Assembly: GCA_028023455.1 (NCBI GenBank)
Contig: JAQFVV010000022.1
Span: 10,125,100-10,189,099, forward strand
Direction: 5' to 3'
DNA length: 64,000 nucleotides
Source of the DNA: Epiperipatus broadwayi
Taxonomy: Eukaryota > Onychophora > Udeonychophora > Euonychophora > Peripatidae
In this document: positions 44,850 through 58,040 of the stretch, one piece after another
Numbering within the stretch: the stretch's first letter is position 1
Layout: each line of letters starts with the position of its first letter
Notes under the pieces: generated by a model
Told to the model about the DNA's origin: nothing
Database searches by the model: none
Seen by the model: only the letters and a program-made list of their open reading frames with translations
Translations under genes and position numbers: made by a program

Positions 44850-45172
44850 AGTATTTATATATTGGACTATTTCAATCATCTAATATAAGTATTGAATGTC
44901 TTTAGAAAAAATTAACTTTATTTAAATATTCCAAATACATTCAGCTGCTAGTAATAGCACACAAGTTAGTATATGCACAATGTTTTGAGAGGTATTATTC
45001 TCCCCTCTTCTTCAGGTGTTGCTGGCCTGTGACAGTACTAGCATGGGAATAGAACCTGAACTCTTAATTTTTTAATATTGAATTTTAAAGTAACGATCTA
45101 ACCAACTGAGCCATTCAATACTTATATTTGATGATGGAAATAGTCCAATATATAAATACAAATATACATTCA
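44850..45172 (-). mobile_element. Core-domain SINE, copy 2, with inverted tails
   Basis: On the minus strand from about 45115: AATGGCTCAGTTGGTTAGAT (A box), GTTCAGGTTCTATTCCCATG (B box), then the body CACAGGCCAGCAACACCTGA, GGGAGAATAATACCTCTC, AAAACATTGTGCATATAC, GCAGCTGAATGTAT and the tail AAAGACATTCAATACTTATA ... CCAATATATAAATACTAC ending near 44850. The same tail block is present in plus orientation at 45112-45170, so the element is bounded by an inverted repeat of its own 3' tail. tRNA head plus shared body support a SINE. Confidence 0.75.
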
Positions 45173-46726
45173 GTGTTTAATAAATTTTTAAAATATTAAA
45201 AATCATTTTCAATTTATTTGATTTTTTTATATATTCATGGCTTATGTGATTATTTATGTATATGTGCATGTATAGGTATATCTTAAGTGGTTGAAAAACA
45301 AATAATATGTTTAAAAATATGAAAACAAAATCATTTATTTTGAAAATGAATTTAAAGTAAGTCTCAATGGAATATATTATGAGCAGAAAGTATGTTTGAA
45401 AACATGAAAATAATATTATTTATTTAGAAGATAAATTTAAAGTAGTCATATCGTTTTTTAAATTTAACATTTCATTAAATGTTAGTTATGTAAACACAAC
45501 ACCTATGGAAATGCAAACAGGTTCTTTTCAGGTGTGTATGTGTTATTACCACTATTTTTGGCATTTGACTATTTTTATATTGAATGGGCCCTGCAATCCG
45601 ATAAAGAGTTTAATAAGTCTTTTAAAAAATATTTTCTTTACTTATTTTTTTGGAGATGATATTCTCAGTTTTTTCATAGTTTTGTAGAATATAATTATAT
45701 GTTATTTGTTCCGCAGTTTAAATATGATAAACTATTTCAAAGCACCATGAGATTTCATACCTTTTTATGATAAAAAATAAAGAACATTTTGAAGTATCAT
45801 GAAAAATGGATTTAAAAAAATGAATTTCATTTATTTTTTTATATGAATGCACTATCTATGTTTTTAAAAGAATCTTTACCACAACCGTTTTTAATCATGT
45901 TAAATTGTGCATATTATAGTAATGTATTGAAAATCATATAATGCATCAAACACACGTGCTCGGTGGCCATTTTGAATTTGAAAACACCCAAAAACACTGC
46001 AAACACTTGCAAATGAGCGCAGTCATTTCAACTTCAAGAAGGAAAAAAACTTCAAAAACAAAGTAATAATGTCAATAGATTCTATATTAGTTTCGTGATG
46101 ACTACACAAAGCAATCCATAATAAATAAATATGGTACATACAAAACATAATTTGTTTATATGATATTTTGTGAAACTGTCTTTTAACCTTATCTTTCTTT
46201 CTGAAAGTTTTTAACATCTTGTTTAAAGATAACTTTCCATTATAATCTCTATTTAGCCATATTTTCTCATTGAAAACAATCATTTTTGCACCCTTCTTTA
46301 GAGTGTCAAAATATTTTTTAGGAAGTCTGCTATCATTCATTTGTTTCACAATATCCAAGGAATATATGATTATACAATAGGAGACTATTAATAGAAGAAC
46401 ATATTAATTTGTCTTAAGACATTGCTAACATACTATTGGAATTTTATTCAGCATCCTTGAATGAAAATTTTCAATGTTTTTATATTGTATATCAATAGAG
46501 ACGCCATGCCATTTCCATAAGTTAAATTGAATAAAGAAAAGAATAAAAGATGTAATTAAAATATTAATTTATTTGAAAAGTATTCTCATTGCATTTGCAA
46601 AACATTAGATTTTTAAAAAAAAGGTATTCGAGCCCTCTAAAACAACAGCTCAAACCACTTGACTGAATTGAGATTTTTTATTTATTTATGTCTTCCTGGT
46701 TGAATAAATATTGGAATCGCATAGTA
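45173..46726. other. AT-rich intergenic DNA with one unassigned ORF
   Basis: A 111-codon minus-strand frame at 46358-46023 (start MDIVKQMNDSRLPKKYFD, Lys/Arg-rich N-terminal half) has less biased composition than the surrounding noise but no recognisable domain, no partner exons and no promoter signal. It could be a relic of a mobile element. I do not call it a gene. Confidence 0.35.
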
Positions 46727-47180
46727 CAGAGGTGAGCAATAGCGGCCCACCAAGACAATCAGAAAAATCCGCCTTGAACTGAGATTTCCTTCCCGTGCGC
46801 AACCGAAGATTTGTTTCCTATTTTCCACTAGGATGGCACTATATATATGCACAGTGTAGATACGATGTGCAGTGCTTTTCCAGTTGATCTGGTTAATTTC
46901 AATTTTGTCTTTGCATTAGCAAATATATACATTTCCAGCTTTAGTGAAACCATGAACCCTCCGAAAAAATGTAAAATCGGTGATGAATGTCATGTGTTTA
47001 ATGAAGAATGGACAAACAAATATTTCTTTGGTAGTACAGGGAATAAAGCAGTGTGTAAACACATATTGTGTCATTTAAAAAAGATGCGGCCTCCGCTAAC
47101 CTTCACTTTCACAAAGTGACCCCCGATGCGACTCTCCGCCAACCTCTGTGGCCCCTGAGCCAAACAATTGCCCACCCCTG
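46727..47180 (+). mobile_element. Non-autonomous hAT element with perfect 8-bp TSD
   Basis: Termini CAGAGGTGAGCAATAG (46727) and, reading inward from 47180, CAGGGGTGGGCAATTG are inverted repeats of hAT type (consensus CAGGGGTGGGCAA). They are flanked by a perfect 8-bp duplication GCATAGTA at 46719-46726 and 47181-47188, the hallmark TSD length of hAT. The 454-bp interior keeps only the start of a transposase-like protein (46952 on): MNPPKKCKIGD, then FNEEWTNKYFF and NKAVCKHILC, which resembles the N-terminal BED-type region of hAT-derived (ZBED5/GTF2IRD2-like) proteins. One expected zinc-finger Cys context is lost and the frame ends after about 55 residues. It is an internally deleted derivative, mobilised in trans. 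Confidence 0.9.
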
Positions 47181-47227
47181 GCATAGTATAATAATGAAGT
47201 CTTAACTATTGAGATGTATATTGATGC

Positions 47228-47297
47228 AGCTATATAATAAACCTGTACTGTATTTCAGTTATTATATAGTCGCTATGTATGCGTGCACATACATAGT
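47228..47297. repeat. Two adjacent small hairpins
   Basis: GCTATATAATAA (47228) pairs with TTATTATATAG (47257), and CTATGTATG (about 47272) pairs with CATACATAG (about 47288). The first loop contains CCTGTACTGTATTTCAG, similar to the tail of family E (CCTGTGTGTTTCAG near 9942). Confidence 0.5.
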
Positions 47298-48708
47298 ACT
47301 GGCAATCTAAAGATTGTGCCGTCATTTAAACATTTTAATTGTAATGTATCATGTGACACAAATTTAAAGGTACGCCACCAATTTTTTGTAGACTTTCAAA
47401 TTTATTGACAAGCTACAAATAGCAAGCAATTATCAGTTTTAATTGTCTCCCTTCTTCCCACCCTACAATCTATTTTTGATATTCTTATTGCTTTTGAAAA
47501 TGCAGCAGAGAAAGCAAGAAGAGGAAGAAGGAGGGGAGGAAAGAGTCTAGAAGTTTATAGTTTTGTATAGATAGTTGTAATTCACAGATGTGAGTTTGAT
47601 AAAGCAGCCCTGCTTTATGTGTTTTATGACACGCTTACATAAACATTTTGTATTACCGTATTTTTAGCCACTATCTAGACAAAGGGTTAATATTGATCTG
47701 ATTTTTTTTTTCATGATTAGATTGCACTTTTTGTTTTTTTAATGCGAATTAGATTATAATGTATATAGTATATCTATTTTTTATTCCGATCTACTAATCA
47801 TGTTTGGTTAATCACTCTCACATTTTACGTATAAAAATGAGTTATTGTTTAATTATTAATGACTAGGTCAGGAAGAAGACGAAAATATCTCCCCTTCTTT
47901 TTCGCGTTATTTATATAATGTATACGCATCGTTTTTTTATTATAATAATAAAAGTTTATATATTTGTAATGATTTGATTTTTTTTTTGTTAAAAGATCAA
48001 ATCATTATAAACATTCAGTTTTAGTACTTATGATTATATATGCCTGAAATTTTAACTTAATAATAAGCTTCATGATTGCGAGATTGGATTAGTTTCCTAT
48101 GCCTATATTTCGGATATTCCAAGTTCAGAAAAACAGTAAGATTATAATTTTTTTTTTTTTTTTGGTTGGTTTTCAGAGTCAGCGGTGGACTTCAAAATTG
48201 ATTTTTTTTTTAATCTCCTGGGATTATTCATCATCAACAAAGAAGGATCTAGGTCCTCAGTAGATTTTTCATAAAGTAACACTAAATAAAATTGTATTGC
48301 AAAATCTGGAAAAGATTGTTAGATATTGGAACACTTCTTTGAAAATGAATATTAGAAATGTTTCAAACTGTGGAACTTCCTATGACTCTGTATAGATGTG
48401 AAAATTGTACACTGAAAAAGAAATAAGAAGAATATCAATGCATCTTAAGGGTGGTGCTAGGGTAGTTATAAGAGATTCTTGGGCATCTTGATTAGCAAAT
48501 AAGAAGGATTTACTGAATTCTTAATCAGATCAAACTTATACTTTTGTTTGAAATATAAGTGATCATGAAATTATCCTGTTTTGGTCATATTATGAGATAA
48601 TCTAATTTTTTAGAGAAATGTATAATATTTGGAAAGACTATTGAAGAAATAAAAAATGAATAACCATCAATGAGGTTGATTAATTTTTGTATAACAATAA
48701 TAAATGTG
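47298..48708. other. Intergenic DNA, partly less AT-rich
   Basis: 47440-47660 contains a pyrimidine-rich patch and a GAAGAGGAAGAAGGAGGGGA purine tract. Nothing coding is supported. It could be regulatory but this is speculation. Confidence 0.35.
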
Positions 48709-48710
48709 TA

Positions 48711-48815
48711 TTTGAGCTGCCTGAAAAACTAAACAGGTAGTAAATAATTCTGTGAAAATGGTGTGACTTTTGAACTGCCTGGAAAATCAAGCAGGCAATC
48801 AATCATTTTAAGAAA
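48711..48815 (+). repeat. Imperfect tandem duplication, ~56-bp unit
   Basis: TTTGAGCTGCCTGAAAAAC ... AACAGGTAGTAAATAATTCT is followed by TTTGAACTGCCTGGAAAATC ... GCAGGCAATCAATCATTTT. Within each unit CTGCCTG and CAGG(T/C)A(G/A) form a small hairpin. Confidence 0.6.
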
Positions 48816-48908
48816 ACATTTTTTATATGAATGCCAGGAATCATGGAGAACTTAGCTACATCTAATCATAACAATAATTTTTTGATGTGACAAGATGACA
48901 TGTGAAAC

Positions 48909-49045
48909 AATATTATTTATATCAATAAGCACTATAAAAATCCTATGTGAAATATCCGAGGAATTCCTGTCAAATAACATTACTCATAACAGTAAGAATT
49001 ATAAAACCCCTTTGTGAAATATGTTAGGAATTACTATGCAAAACT
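48909..49045 (+). repeat. Imperfect tandem duplication, ~69-bp unit
   Basis: Two units share ATTATAAAA-like blocks, TGTGAAATAT and AGGAATT(C/A)CT: about 48909-48975 and 48977-49045. The first ends near CTGTCAAAT and the second near CTATGCAAA. Confidence 0.5.
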
Positions 49046-49249
49046 CAAATAGGAACTTAATATTAGTTAATAAATTATGTCTGTCAATTTATCTGGAAGT
49101 TAATGTTAATCATATGATTATTTGGTGTGTTCACATTAATTACTATTAGTGCATTAACATAAAGAAAAAATGGATGCAGCAATCAATATTTATCATTGAA
49201 GAGAAATTGTTATACCTATACTCACAGAATTTAAATTCAGATTTATATG

Positions 49250-49396
49250 CCCTACTTAGTTTAGAGCAGTAGTATATAGAATGGTGGATTCTAAAATTCA
49301 AAGTCCATAGGTCACAACTCAATTCTGTCACTACCAGTGGATGAACTCTGAGAATTTCTATGTGAATTCCCTAGAAACAAACCATTTGATTATTGT
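49250..49396 (+). mobile_element. SINE2, near-complete but diverged
   Basis: TACTTAGTTTAGAGCAGTAG (A-box region), ATGGTGGATTCTAAAATTCA (anticodon arm), GGTCACAACTCAATTCTGTC (B-box region), then GGATGAACTCTGAGAATTTC and ACCATTTGATTATTGT tail. This explains the minus-strand 61-codon frame there as noise. Confidence 0.6.
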
Positions 49397-49765
49397 GCTA
49401 TTGTGAGAATAAACATATTTTTAAAATTAAAATAAAATCAATTTGTTTTAATGATTAAGGAATAGCCACATTGATGGTAAAATAAATATATATATATATA
49501 TGATATTATTGCAAAATAATATGGGCAGAATGATTCTAATATTCCAACCTTCTGTATATATAGTTTTAATATGTGCATATATGTTCAAGAGTTTGGAAGG
49601 TAGTAGAAACTGCCTTTGGTGATAATCAGAGTACTCTATGACTGAGTTAATCAAAATCTATTGCCTAATTACTCTACATGTATATATAATATTGATTTTT
49701 TCCCCTTTGCATTTGTAATTCAAATTTGAATAAACATTTGATTATCTGTGTTACAAATTATTTTT

Positions 49766-49815
49766 TTCTTTTTTATGACCTAATGCTAAGGACACTTTCA
49801 GTGAAATTCACCATA
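49766..49815 (+). mobile_element. Single arm of family F foldback
   Basis: CTTTTTTATGACCTAATGCT and ACACTTTCAGTGAAATTCAC match the left arm and loop of 62545-62662. The reverse arm is absent. Confidence 0.6.
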
Positions 49816-50473
49816 ATCAGACAAATAATTTCCAAATTTGAACATATATATATATTGTATTCTAAGTAATTTTATGAATTTTATTTGAAAAACAACTCAG
49901 CTCTTTTTCTTAGTTTTCCTGTATTTTTATATTTAAAATAGCACATTATATTGTATTGATCGAGTATTCTTTATGTTTGATTCCAGTTAACTCAAGTTAT
50001 CAGCATTCTATTATAAATGTTTTATATTTTTGATATATATACATAATACGTAAAACTTCCAAGATTATCATACATTAATATTAATATAAAGTCTTACTAT
50101 GGACACAGTATCAATATATTTATAGTATTTCTGAAATGATAAACTTCAATTGTTTATTTACATAGTTGTTAAAATTAAAGAAATGTATTTATATATTGTT
50201 GATTTTATTGAAATAAGAGAGTATTTCATTATGCAATTATATGCATCATAAGAATACTTATGACTGAATGAAAGTTATCTTTTTAATTTAATTTATTAAC
50301 ATTTGTTTTTGACATTATTATTATTTCTCCTATTCTTTCCTTTAATAAATCTATTTTTTTTTAATTTAAGCAATTCTAACTCTTTTATTTACTATAATAA
50401 AAAATGTCACTACATAAAAAATGTCACTACAAGAAGATATAGAACTGGGTTTGATCCATGGACTTTAATCAGG

Positions 50474-50592
50474 GTTTGATGCAAAGGTAGAGTGATAAAT
50501 TCTGGAGTTTAAGGTCCAAGAATCATGGCCCAATTCAGTTATTTCTGATACTCAAATTTCTAATTAACTCCTGAGCAATTAGTCATTTGATT
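50474..50592 (+). mobile_element. SINE2 relic
   Basis: AAAGGTAGAGTGATAAATTC, GGAGTTTAAGGTCCAAGAAT, CATGGCCCAATTCAGTT (B-box region), CTGATACTCAAATT, AATTAACTCCTGAGCAATTA, GTCATTTGATT tail. Same order as other SINE2 copies. Confidence 0.6.
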
Positions 50593-53500
50593 CTCTTTTT
50601 TAAATTTCTATTTATCTCTTCATTAAAAAAAAAGTATCGAGTAAATAAAATCAGTAATCCATGCTACTTCCTGCCAACTATTTTGTTATACCTTCTATAC
50701 TTTTCACTTAAACCTTTCATCTATCTTCACCACTTTAGTTTTAGTTATGTTTATTTTTATCTGATTATAAAATTTTCATTAGTCCCACTAATATTTTGTT
50801 AAATTCATTAGCGCAATAATGAATGTCTGTTTTAAATCAGGATAACAGAAGTTTCAGGGGTTTTTTTTTTATTGCCATGTGCACAGCCAATGTCAAGTAA
50901 TAATTGGTTATATTAAATATATGTTTGTTCATTGCATCAAAAATAAAAATATCTTTTAGAATGTAATCATCTTCACTGATCAGAAGTTTAAACCACATGG
51001 ATTAAATTTTATTAAACTTTTTATCAGCACTCATGTTATCTTTTTAATCATTATAATTTTAAACATAGTCTTTACTTTTACTTGATCACTAATATTCTTT
51101 AAAGTAATTCCTAGTTGTAATATATTTTGAAATAGCAGAAATTACTTTTATTTTATTTATTTTTGATAATTGCTATTTTTGTATTTAAGCTGCAGTACAG
51201 CATTTATTTTAAATTATTAATATCATATTGTCATGGCCACCTTTTTATCTCAAAATTATTTTAGAGATCAAAAACCTCTCAGATTTTTTTCTGTTGACCA
51301 AAATGGATCAGCCTATACACGATTGCTGCCTTTTGAATCCTGGTATCTTAAGTCATTATTTATTCTATATAAGCATAAAGGTGGTCCTGCATGTAAAATT
51401 ATAGAAAATGCTCAATAGTAGTCACATTTACGAGTATATATGAATTTTTTAGATGGTTTTACTATTAATCAAATATAAAGGAATCTGTAGCCATTCCAAC
51501 CATGAGTTAGATTCACTAATAGATTTTTTAAGTTTTACAGTTCTTTAATGTATCCATAGATTTAATAGTCATTAACTATGCATTTCATGGTTTATATTTG
51601 ATTATATTCACATAGATCATTGATTGACAAATTCCTTTTTATATATTAGACAAGTCAAGAATCATGGATTGTTTGAATTTGTTGATAAGGTAATTTGTTT
51701 GGAACATTATTTTTTGCTGCCATAATTATTTGATTGTTTGAAGAGATACTTGTTGAACATTTGTTAAAGGAATCTTGATTTGAAATGAATTTTAGGCATG
51801 AAATTATATTTTGTGGTAGTGGCAAGTTTTAATCTACTTGAAAGGTTTTTATAAATTTTATGTTAGTTGATTTCTCTTCTGACGTTATGTCAAAGAACTG
51901 GAAGCCACTGCATATAAGTATGCTAGTAATATTTTTATGATGGTATTCAAGGTCACCCTATGCTAGTGTGCTAACTAAGCTATTTCATAGACTTGTATCA
52001 TAATCTTAAATGTCATCAGTTAGCCTCCCAGGATGGTTATTCCTAAAAATCATTTTAGATTTAATTTTAGATAAAGGAGGAATACTTACATAAAAATATG
52101 AAATACTGAAAGTGGCTATTGTACTTTATATCACATTTCTCTAAACTTGCAAATTATGAAATGTTTTTATTTTGTGAGTTTAAATATTATGAAGTTTTAA
52201 AAATCATTTCACACTTATTCAATCACAATCATGAAAAACCTATGCCAATGAAAATGTGAAGAGGCTTCTGTAATAATTTCCTTCATATTTCCTATTTCTC
52301 TAAATAATAATTTCTTTACTCTAATTGAATCTTTTGACTTCTAGGTTTTTTTAAAATCCAAATATTTTTTCAGAAAAAAAAATTTCTAAGCTATTAATCT
52401 ATATGTACTTTCATAAAATAATATTGACAACAACTCAAAAAGAAAGAACTACAAATAAGAATAAAGTTGAATTTACCAGAGTCACAAATATTTCTACATT
52501 CATTATGTGCTTATTCTTTTGATATTTTATCATGCTGCTTAATCTTTTCAGCAGCAAAGTATCCTCTGGTAATAATAGGCTTCACTTATTTTCTGTCCTC
52601 ATCTATATGATCTTAATAGGAATTTTTTAAAGATAATCTTTATAATGTAAGTAATATTTTTCACTTTACAAAAACAATAGCTTCATCTATTTTATATACC
52701 ATTCTATAATGGTATGTTATTATAGAATAGTTTAGATGAAATTTTTTATGATGCAATAATACTAATTGATAGGTAGCCCATGGTTTGCTCTCATATAATA
52801 AATTTAGCAGGATAATTAATAGCTCTTTGTAGTGACTCCATAATGAAATATTCTCTCTTTTGATTTGTTAAATGCAGCAACAATATAGTTGATTATAAAC
52901 TCTTATTTCAACAAATCAAATTCCTTTTTTTTTCTTAAATTGAATCTATATCCTACATGCATCTTATAAAATAATCATCCAAAAGATATGATACACATCT
53001 TTTAAACCTGTCATACTTCTCATCTTTATGTCTGTTTGTATTTCACAAGAACATAATTAATTTTAAGCAATTTCTTTAAAAATATAAAATATTTCATTCT
53101 TATAATGCTACTCTTAGAACCATGTGACTTGCTCATCACTCTTATCATTTTTGACAACAAAAAGTACAATATTCTTTAAAAATAAAAAGTGGATTAATAT
53201 ATACTATTCTCAAATTCTTACCTAAAAGTACTTATGAGCAAATTTTGTCAGTATAATATTTTTCTGAGTTGTACATTACTTTAGATTTAACTCACAATAT
53301 TATTAGTAGTCAAAGGAAGCTTATTCTTAAGCGCAGTTTTTGAAGCATATAAATTACTAATTCACTTACATAAGATCATTTTACTTTAAATCATTTTTCA
53401 TCCGTCTTGAAACACCAATTGTATTGTTTATATCTTTATATGTTGGGTATCCTATTTTATGCAAATTAATTTTATTTTTTTGTATATATGTGTATGTAAT

Positions 53501-54967
53501 TTGTATTAATAAAATTTATTTTATAGAAAGAAAAAAAATCGTTTTTTTCCTAGACTTTTTTTTTTATTACGTTTCAGAAACAAATAATTTTTTTATTTTA
53601 CTGTCTTCTGTTACTTACAATGGTAAAGATCTACTGGCTTCCCATAAGACAATATAATATTTCTAAATTAATTATGATAATCTATTTCTGCTACCATACT
53701 TCTGTCTTTTTATTAACCTGCATATCAATTCTGATTCCAAACCTAGAATTGTTAAACTTATTCTAAATGGTTGCTAATGAAATGAATAAAATGTAATTTT
53801 TTTTATAATGCAGGACGAAATAAGGGGAAGATATATATATATACACATATTACTTGACGTTTCTGTGATGAGTTGAGTGTAATGACGAGATTTAGTCCAC
53901 TGTAATTTTTATATTTTAATACTAGGTTTCTGACAAGTGAACTGTTGAAAAAAAAATTATATCCTCAAATTAAGTCATCAGTTTGAACATTCGGAGGTGA
54001 CTTTACATTTTAAAGCCATTATTAAAATTGTAGTTTTGTCACTCATATGAAGGACAGACTTGTCAACAGGACATTGATTGCAGAATGCCATTAGGTTTTT
54101 TTATACCTATATAACGATGAACTTGATTTTAACAAGGTGAACAGGTGTGAAAGTTTATCACATTGTATTTACCTGAGCTAATCTTTCCATCTTTGTTGAG
54201 TCATCCTCTCTCAAAAGACTGTCTGAGTTCAGTGAGGTTTTGATTTCTATCTTTTGTAATAAGATACATAGTGTTGTTTTTTAAAAAAATAAAAAATATA
54301 TATAGTGAGCAAACTGAAAGAAATATTGAGTTCTTTAAATATATATATAGTCAACCGTATTACAATATAGTGGATTTTGAAATAATGGAATACTGTTTGT
54401 TCAATGATACATTTTGTTATCAAATAATTCCAATAAAATATATTTGAAAGAATGGAATTTTAAACAACTGACTATTTTTTTTTCTATTAGATGTACAATA
54501 TTTTCTATCAAGAAACATTTTTTTTATATTAAAAACACACATATTATAACTATAATCAATAGTTATTAGATACGAAAGGGTCTTGTGGCATTATGATAGT
54601 TTATTTGCCTGTGATACCATGAACTGAGTTTGAATCAGATTAAAATTTGAAATTTTATTCAAATTTATCAATCAGAAATATTTTTTCCCACACAACCATT
54701 TTGTGCCCAATTAATCTTAATCATCCAATACTGCTTGGAAAATGAACATCTAGCTATATTTTGTATGAGTTTAGGATGAGGATGGAAAAGTGCTCGCATG
54801 TCACCCTTTTATTCACTTGGCCAATTGGCATGTTTAGTGAGCAATGACTTCTGCTTTTACTAATCTATGGGAAAGTTTGGCTTAAATAAATACTATGTGG
54901 TAAACTTTCATACTAAATCATTATTGTTAAAATCGAATTCATCATTATATATATATTATAGATTGTT
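50593..54967. other. Long AT-rich intergenic tract
   Basis: About 4.4 kb without a supported gene. A 61-codon plus-strand frame at 51233-51418 (start MATFLSQNYFRDQKPLRFF) has a somewhat gene-like composition but no recognisable domain or splice context. A small hairpin, TTCATCTATTTTATA near 52683 with its partner near 52717-52740, and AT microsatellites near 53830 and 54340 were seen. Confidence 0.4.
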
Positions 54968-55060
54968 TTATTGCTTGGTAATTCATAAAAAAGTTTCAGC
55001 ACCAGAAATGACAGAGCAGAGCTGTGATTCGTTCGCCTGGAGTTCTAGAATTTATCACTA
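54968..55060 (-). mobile_element. SINE2 relic
   Basis: On the minus strand: GATAAATTCTAGAACTCCAG, CGAACGAATCACAGC (B-box region), CTGCTCTGTCATTTCTGGTG, then CTGAAACTTTTTTATGAATT tail. The plus-strand 103-codon frame across it is noise. Confidence 0.5.
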
Positions 55061-57971
55061 TATTAAATTACACAGGCCACACATTACATATATGTTTGAA
55101 TACATTATATATCTGGAAAAAGTTGTAATTCATGGATTAGTTTGTATGATCATTACAAAATCCACTTTTGTTTTTTGAAATTTCTCTATTTATTTAGCTT
55201 GAGTCAGAATGGCCATATTCATTAGTGAGTGAGTGATCGTTAATGATATATAATGAAAAATGGTAATAATATAAACAGGAGGTAAAGAGATATCTGATAT
55301 GAGCTTTTAGCATTTAATGTACAAATGAAATGTGACATAAGCATATATATAATTGTTAATAGGTTTTTTTAAATATATATTTCCAAAAACAATTCTTTAA
55401 AAATATATAAAGATATATTTGTAAAAAAGACTGAATAATATATAATTTTAATTTTAAACATTATGTTTGCAGAAATACAATGCCTTTTTAAACTGAACTA
55501 ATCTCAATCATTAAGTAACATATTGTGTTTTTGTTTTGTTTTTCATTTATTTTACAGGGAACTTTTTCATACTAAATAAGATGTGATGTTGTTTTTTTTT
55601 TTTATCCGATAGTTGTGATAATAAAAGAAGATAGATTGTGAAACAAATAAGTACTCTAATATTTTAACTTTTTAAAAAATATACCAACTTAAAAATTATA
55701 TTTAAATTGTAATTCCTTTGTAAAGAATTTTATATTTCATTACAATCTTAGCATCTTGTCAATTCAGTTATATGGTTTTTATTTAATAAATATAGAAGGT
55801 TCATGTTGAGGTATAATGTTTTAAAAATTAGTGTAAACCTATTTTATAAATAAATTTTTCCCATTCTTGGTGGGAAGAAGAGGGAACTTCACTTCCACAC
55901 AAATAATTATTTACAAGTGTTAAGGTTAAAATTCTCATAAATAATATTATTTGAAATATTGATCAGAAATCTTGAATGATCTCTAAATGAATGAATTTAA
56001 TGGTATGGTGCTTATCATAGCCATTCATGTTTTTACTCAGAGTTTGAATTCAGGCCAAATGATTTTTAAAACATAAGACTTCTCATATATACTCACAGTC
56101 GTTCCATATAACCAACCAATAGTGGTCAGTGAATGGATATCTAGATACTCTTTGCTAAAGAATAAAGGGTCTAGATTAATTTGAGTTGGGTAGATGAAAA
56201 CTGAAATGTATAGTTTCATTTATTTTAAATAGGAAGATTAAGTTATTTAATTATAAGGAACTGGATATTTATTGCCTTATTTTTGGAAAACTGTCAGCCT
56301 AAAAGACCTTAGGTCCTTTTTATAGTATATATTTTTTATATATTAGCATGATAAATGATGTCATTTTTCTCATTGGTAGTGAATGTTTATTTATATATAA
56401 TTGCAATGATGCATCAAAAGCTGCAGAAATGTTAATAATATAGAGAAATTCAGTCCTATAACACCTATTGAATATCATAAATATTCCAACTTTTAATTCT
56501 AGAAATCAAAATTTATTTTATCTACATACAATAAGGACAACTTATTTTCCAAATTTATAGACTACAACTAAAATATAATAATCATTCAAAGAGGTGGATA
56601 TTTTCCATTTAAATCAAAGACAATTTAAAAATAAACTTAAAGATATATTATACTAAGAGTACAAATAGATAAATATATATAATTATGTATACATTATGCT
56701 ACTGCTGTGGATATGTGTCGCTATTAAGCTGTTGTTTACAGTTGAATAGGTTAAATTATTATTGATATAAAGACTTTACAAATACAGATGTGTTTTTATG
56801 TAGACTTTAAACAGTTCATTATCTTTGGTCTTATTTAGCATATCAACTTTTTCCTTATTTATTCTTTTTCTTCTCTGTTTATATTATGATTTTTTTTTTG
56901 TGAATATTTGTATATATTGGTTCACTGTGCATTCTATAATTGGCTTGATGATGTAGATATGTGCATTAACTAAATTAAATTATTATTTCTTCATTTCTGT
57001 ATTGACCTTTTCTAATATCTATAAATCTGCATTTCTAAAGCACCACTACTTTTATGCTTCTGCTCTATATGAAACTATAACTTGAGCAAAACATTTATCA
57101 AACCTATATCTTAAATATACTTTCAATGATTCTCAAAATATGTTACCATTATTAAAATCATGTTTAGCCATTACAGTTGTCACTATCATTTCTATTTTAT
57201 TACTCCAGTATCAGTTTTATAACCTTTCTAATATTTAAAAACATCAACCGGCTATATAATTTCCTGTCAACTGATTTCTTTCTATCTCTTTTTCTCTCTA
57301 TCCTTTTCATTGCATTGGTTTTATTAGCATTTATTTTCATCCCAAACTTTTTACAAACTTGGTTAATCTTACATAACACTTTGTTAAGCCTATACTTTAT
57401 TATTTACAAGAATTGGTATATCATCAGAAAATTGGATACACTTAATTCTTTGATAGTTCCCTTCCCTTATTCTATATTTAACTCTTCCACTAAAAGACTA
57501 TTTAATCTTACATATGCTTTTTGATTTATATAAAACTTTTTCTTAAAAAAAATTACTTTTTTTTGTTGCTATAGCCAAAAAAATAATTCAATTCACTTTT
57601 TCGGATATTTTTTGAAGGTCAATAAAATAAATATTAATCTCCCCCCCTCCTCCGCTCTCTATATATTTATCAATAATAATTATCACTATTTCAATTGCAA
57701 CTATTGCTCTTCTAGTTTGTCTTAAATCCAAACTGTTCTTTAGATACGAATATGCCTAGTCTCTTTGCAGTCCCTCTATTGAAAACTCACTGACAACGTT
57801 AAAGCCCTATGAGAGATGCAACTAATTATTCTAAATCTTTACACATCACCCAATTATGCTTTTTATTTTAATCTAGTAAAATCACATAAAGAAATAAATG
57901 AAGCAATAAAATAAATAATTTTAAGAATTTATTTCATTTGCAGATCAAAGGTAATTGGTTTAAAACTGTCC
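55061..57971. other. AT-rich intergenic DNA
   Basis: Only a weak tRNA-like scrap at 55998-56055 (GAGTTTGAATTCAGGCCAAA, shared with 62826-62840) is notable. The 115-codon plus-strand frame at 57177-57524 is Ile/Leu/Phe-rich and unassignable. Confidence 0.4.
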
Positions 57972-58040
57972 TTGGTTGTTTAGTGTGGTGATAAAAACTG
58001 TTGCTTGAAGAATTGAAAGTTTCTGATTGAATTCCAACTG
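57972..58040 (+). mobile_element. Possible tRNA-derived SINE head
   Basis: TTGGTTGTTTAGTGTGGTGA fits an A-box region and TCTGATTGAATTCCAAC a B-box region about 35 nt later. The spacing is tRNA-like, but no second copy of the same head was aligned. Confidence 0.35.

Noticed and set aside
57177-57524. 115-codon hydrophobic ORF as a membrane protein gene
   Set aside because: Composition is exactly what T-rich DNA yields by chance, with no domain, no paired exon and no homologous copy.
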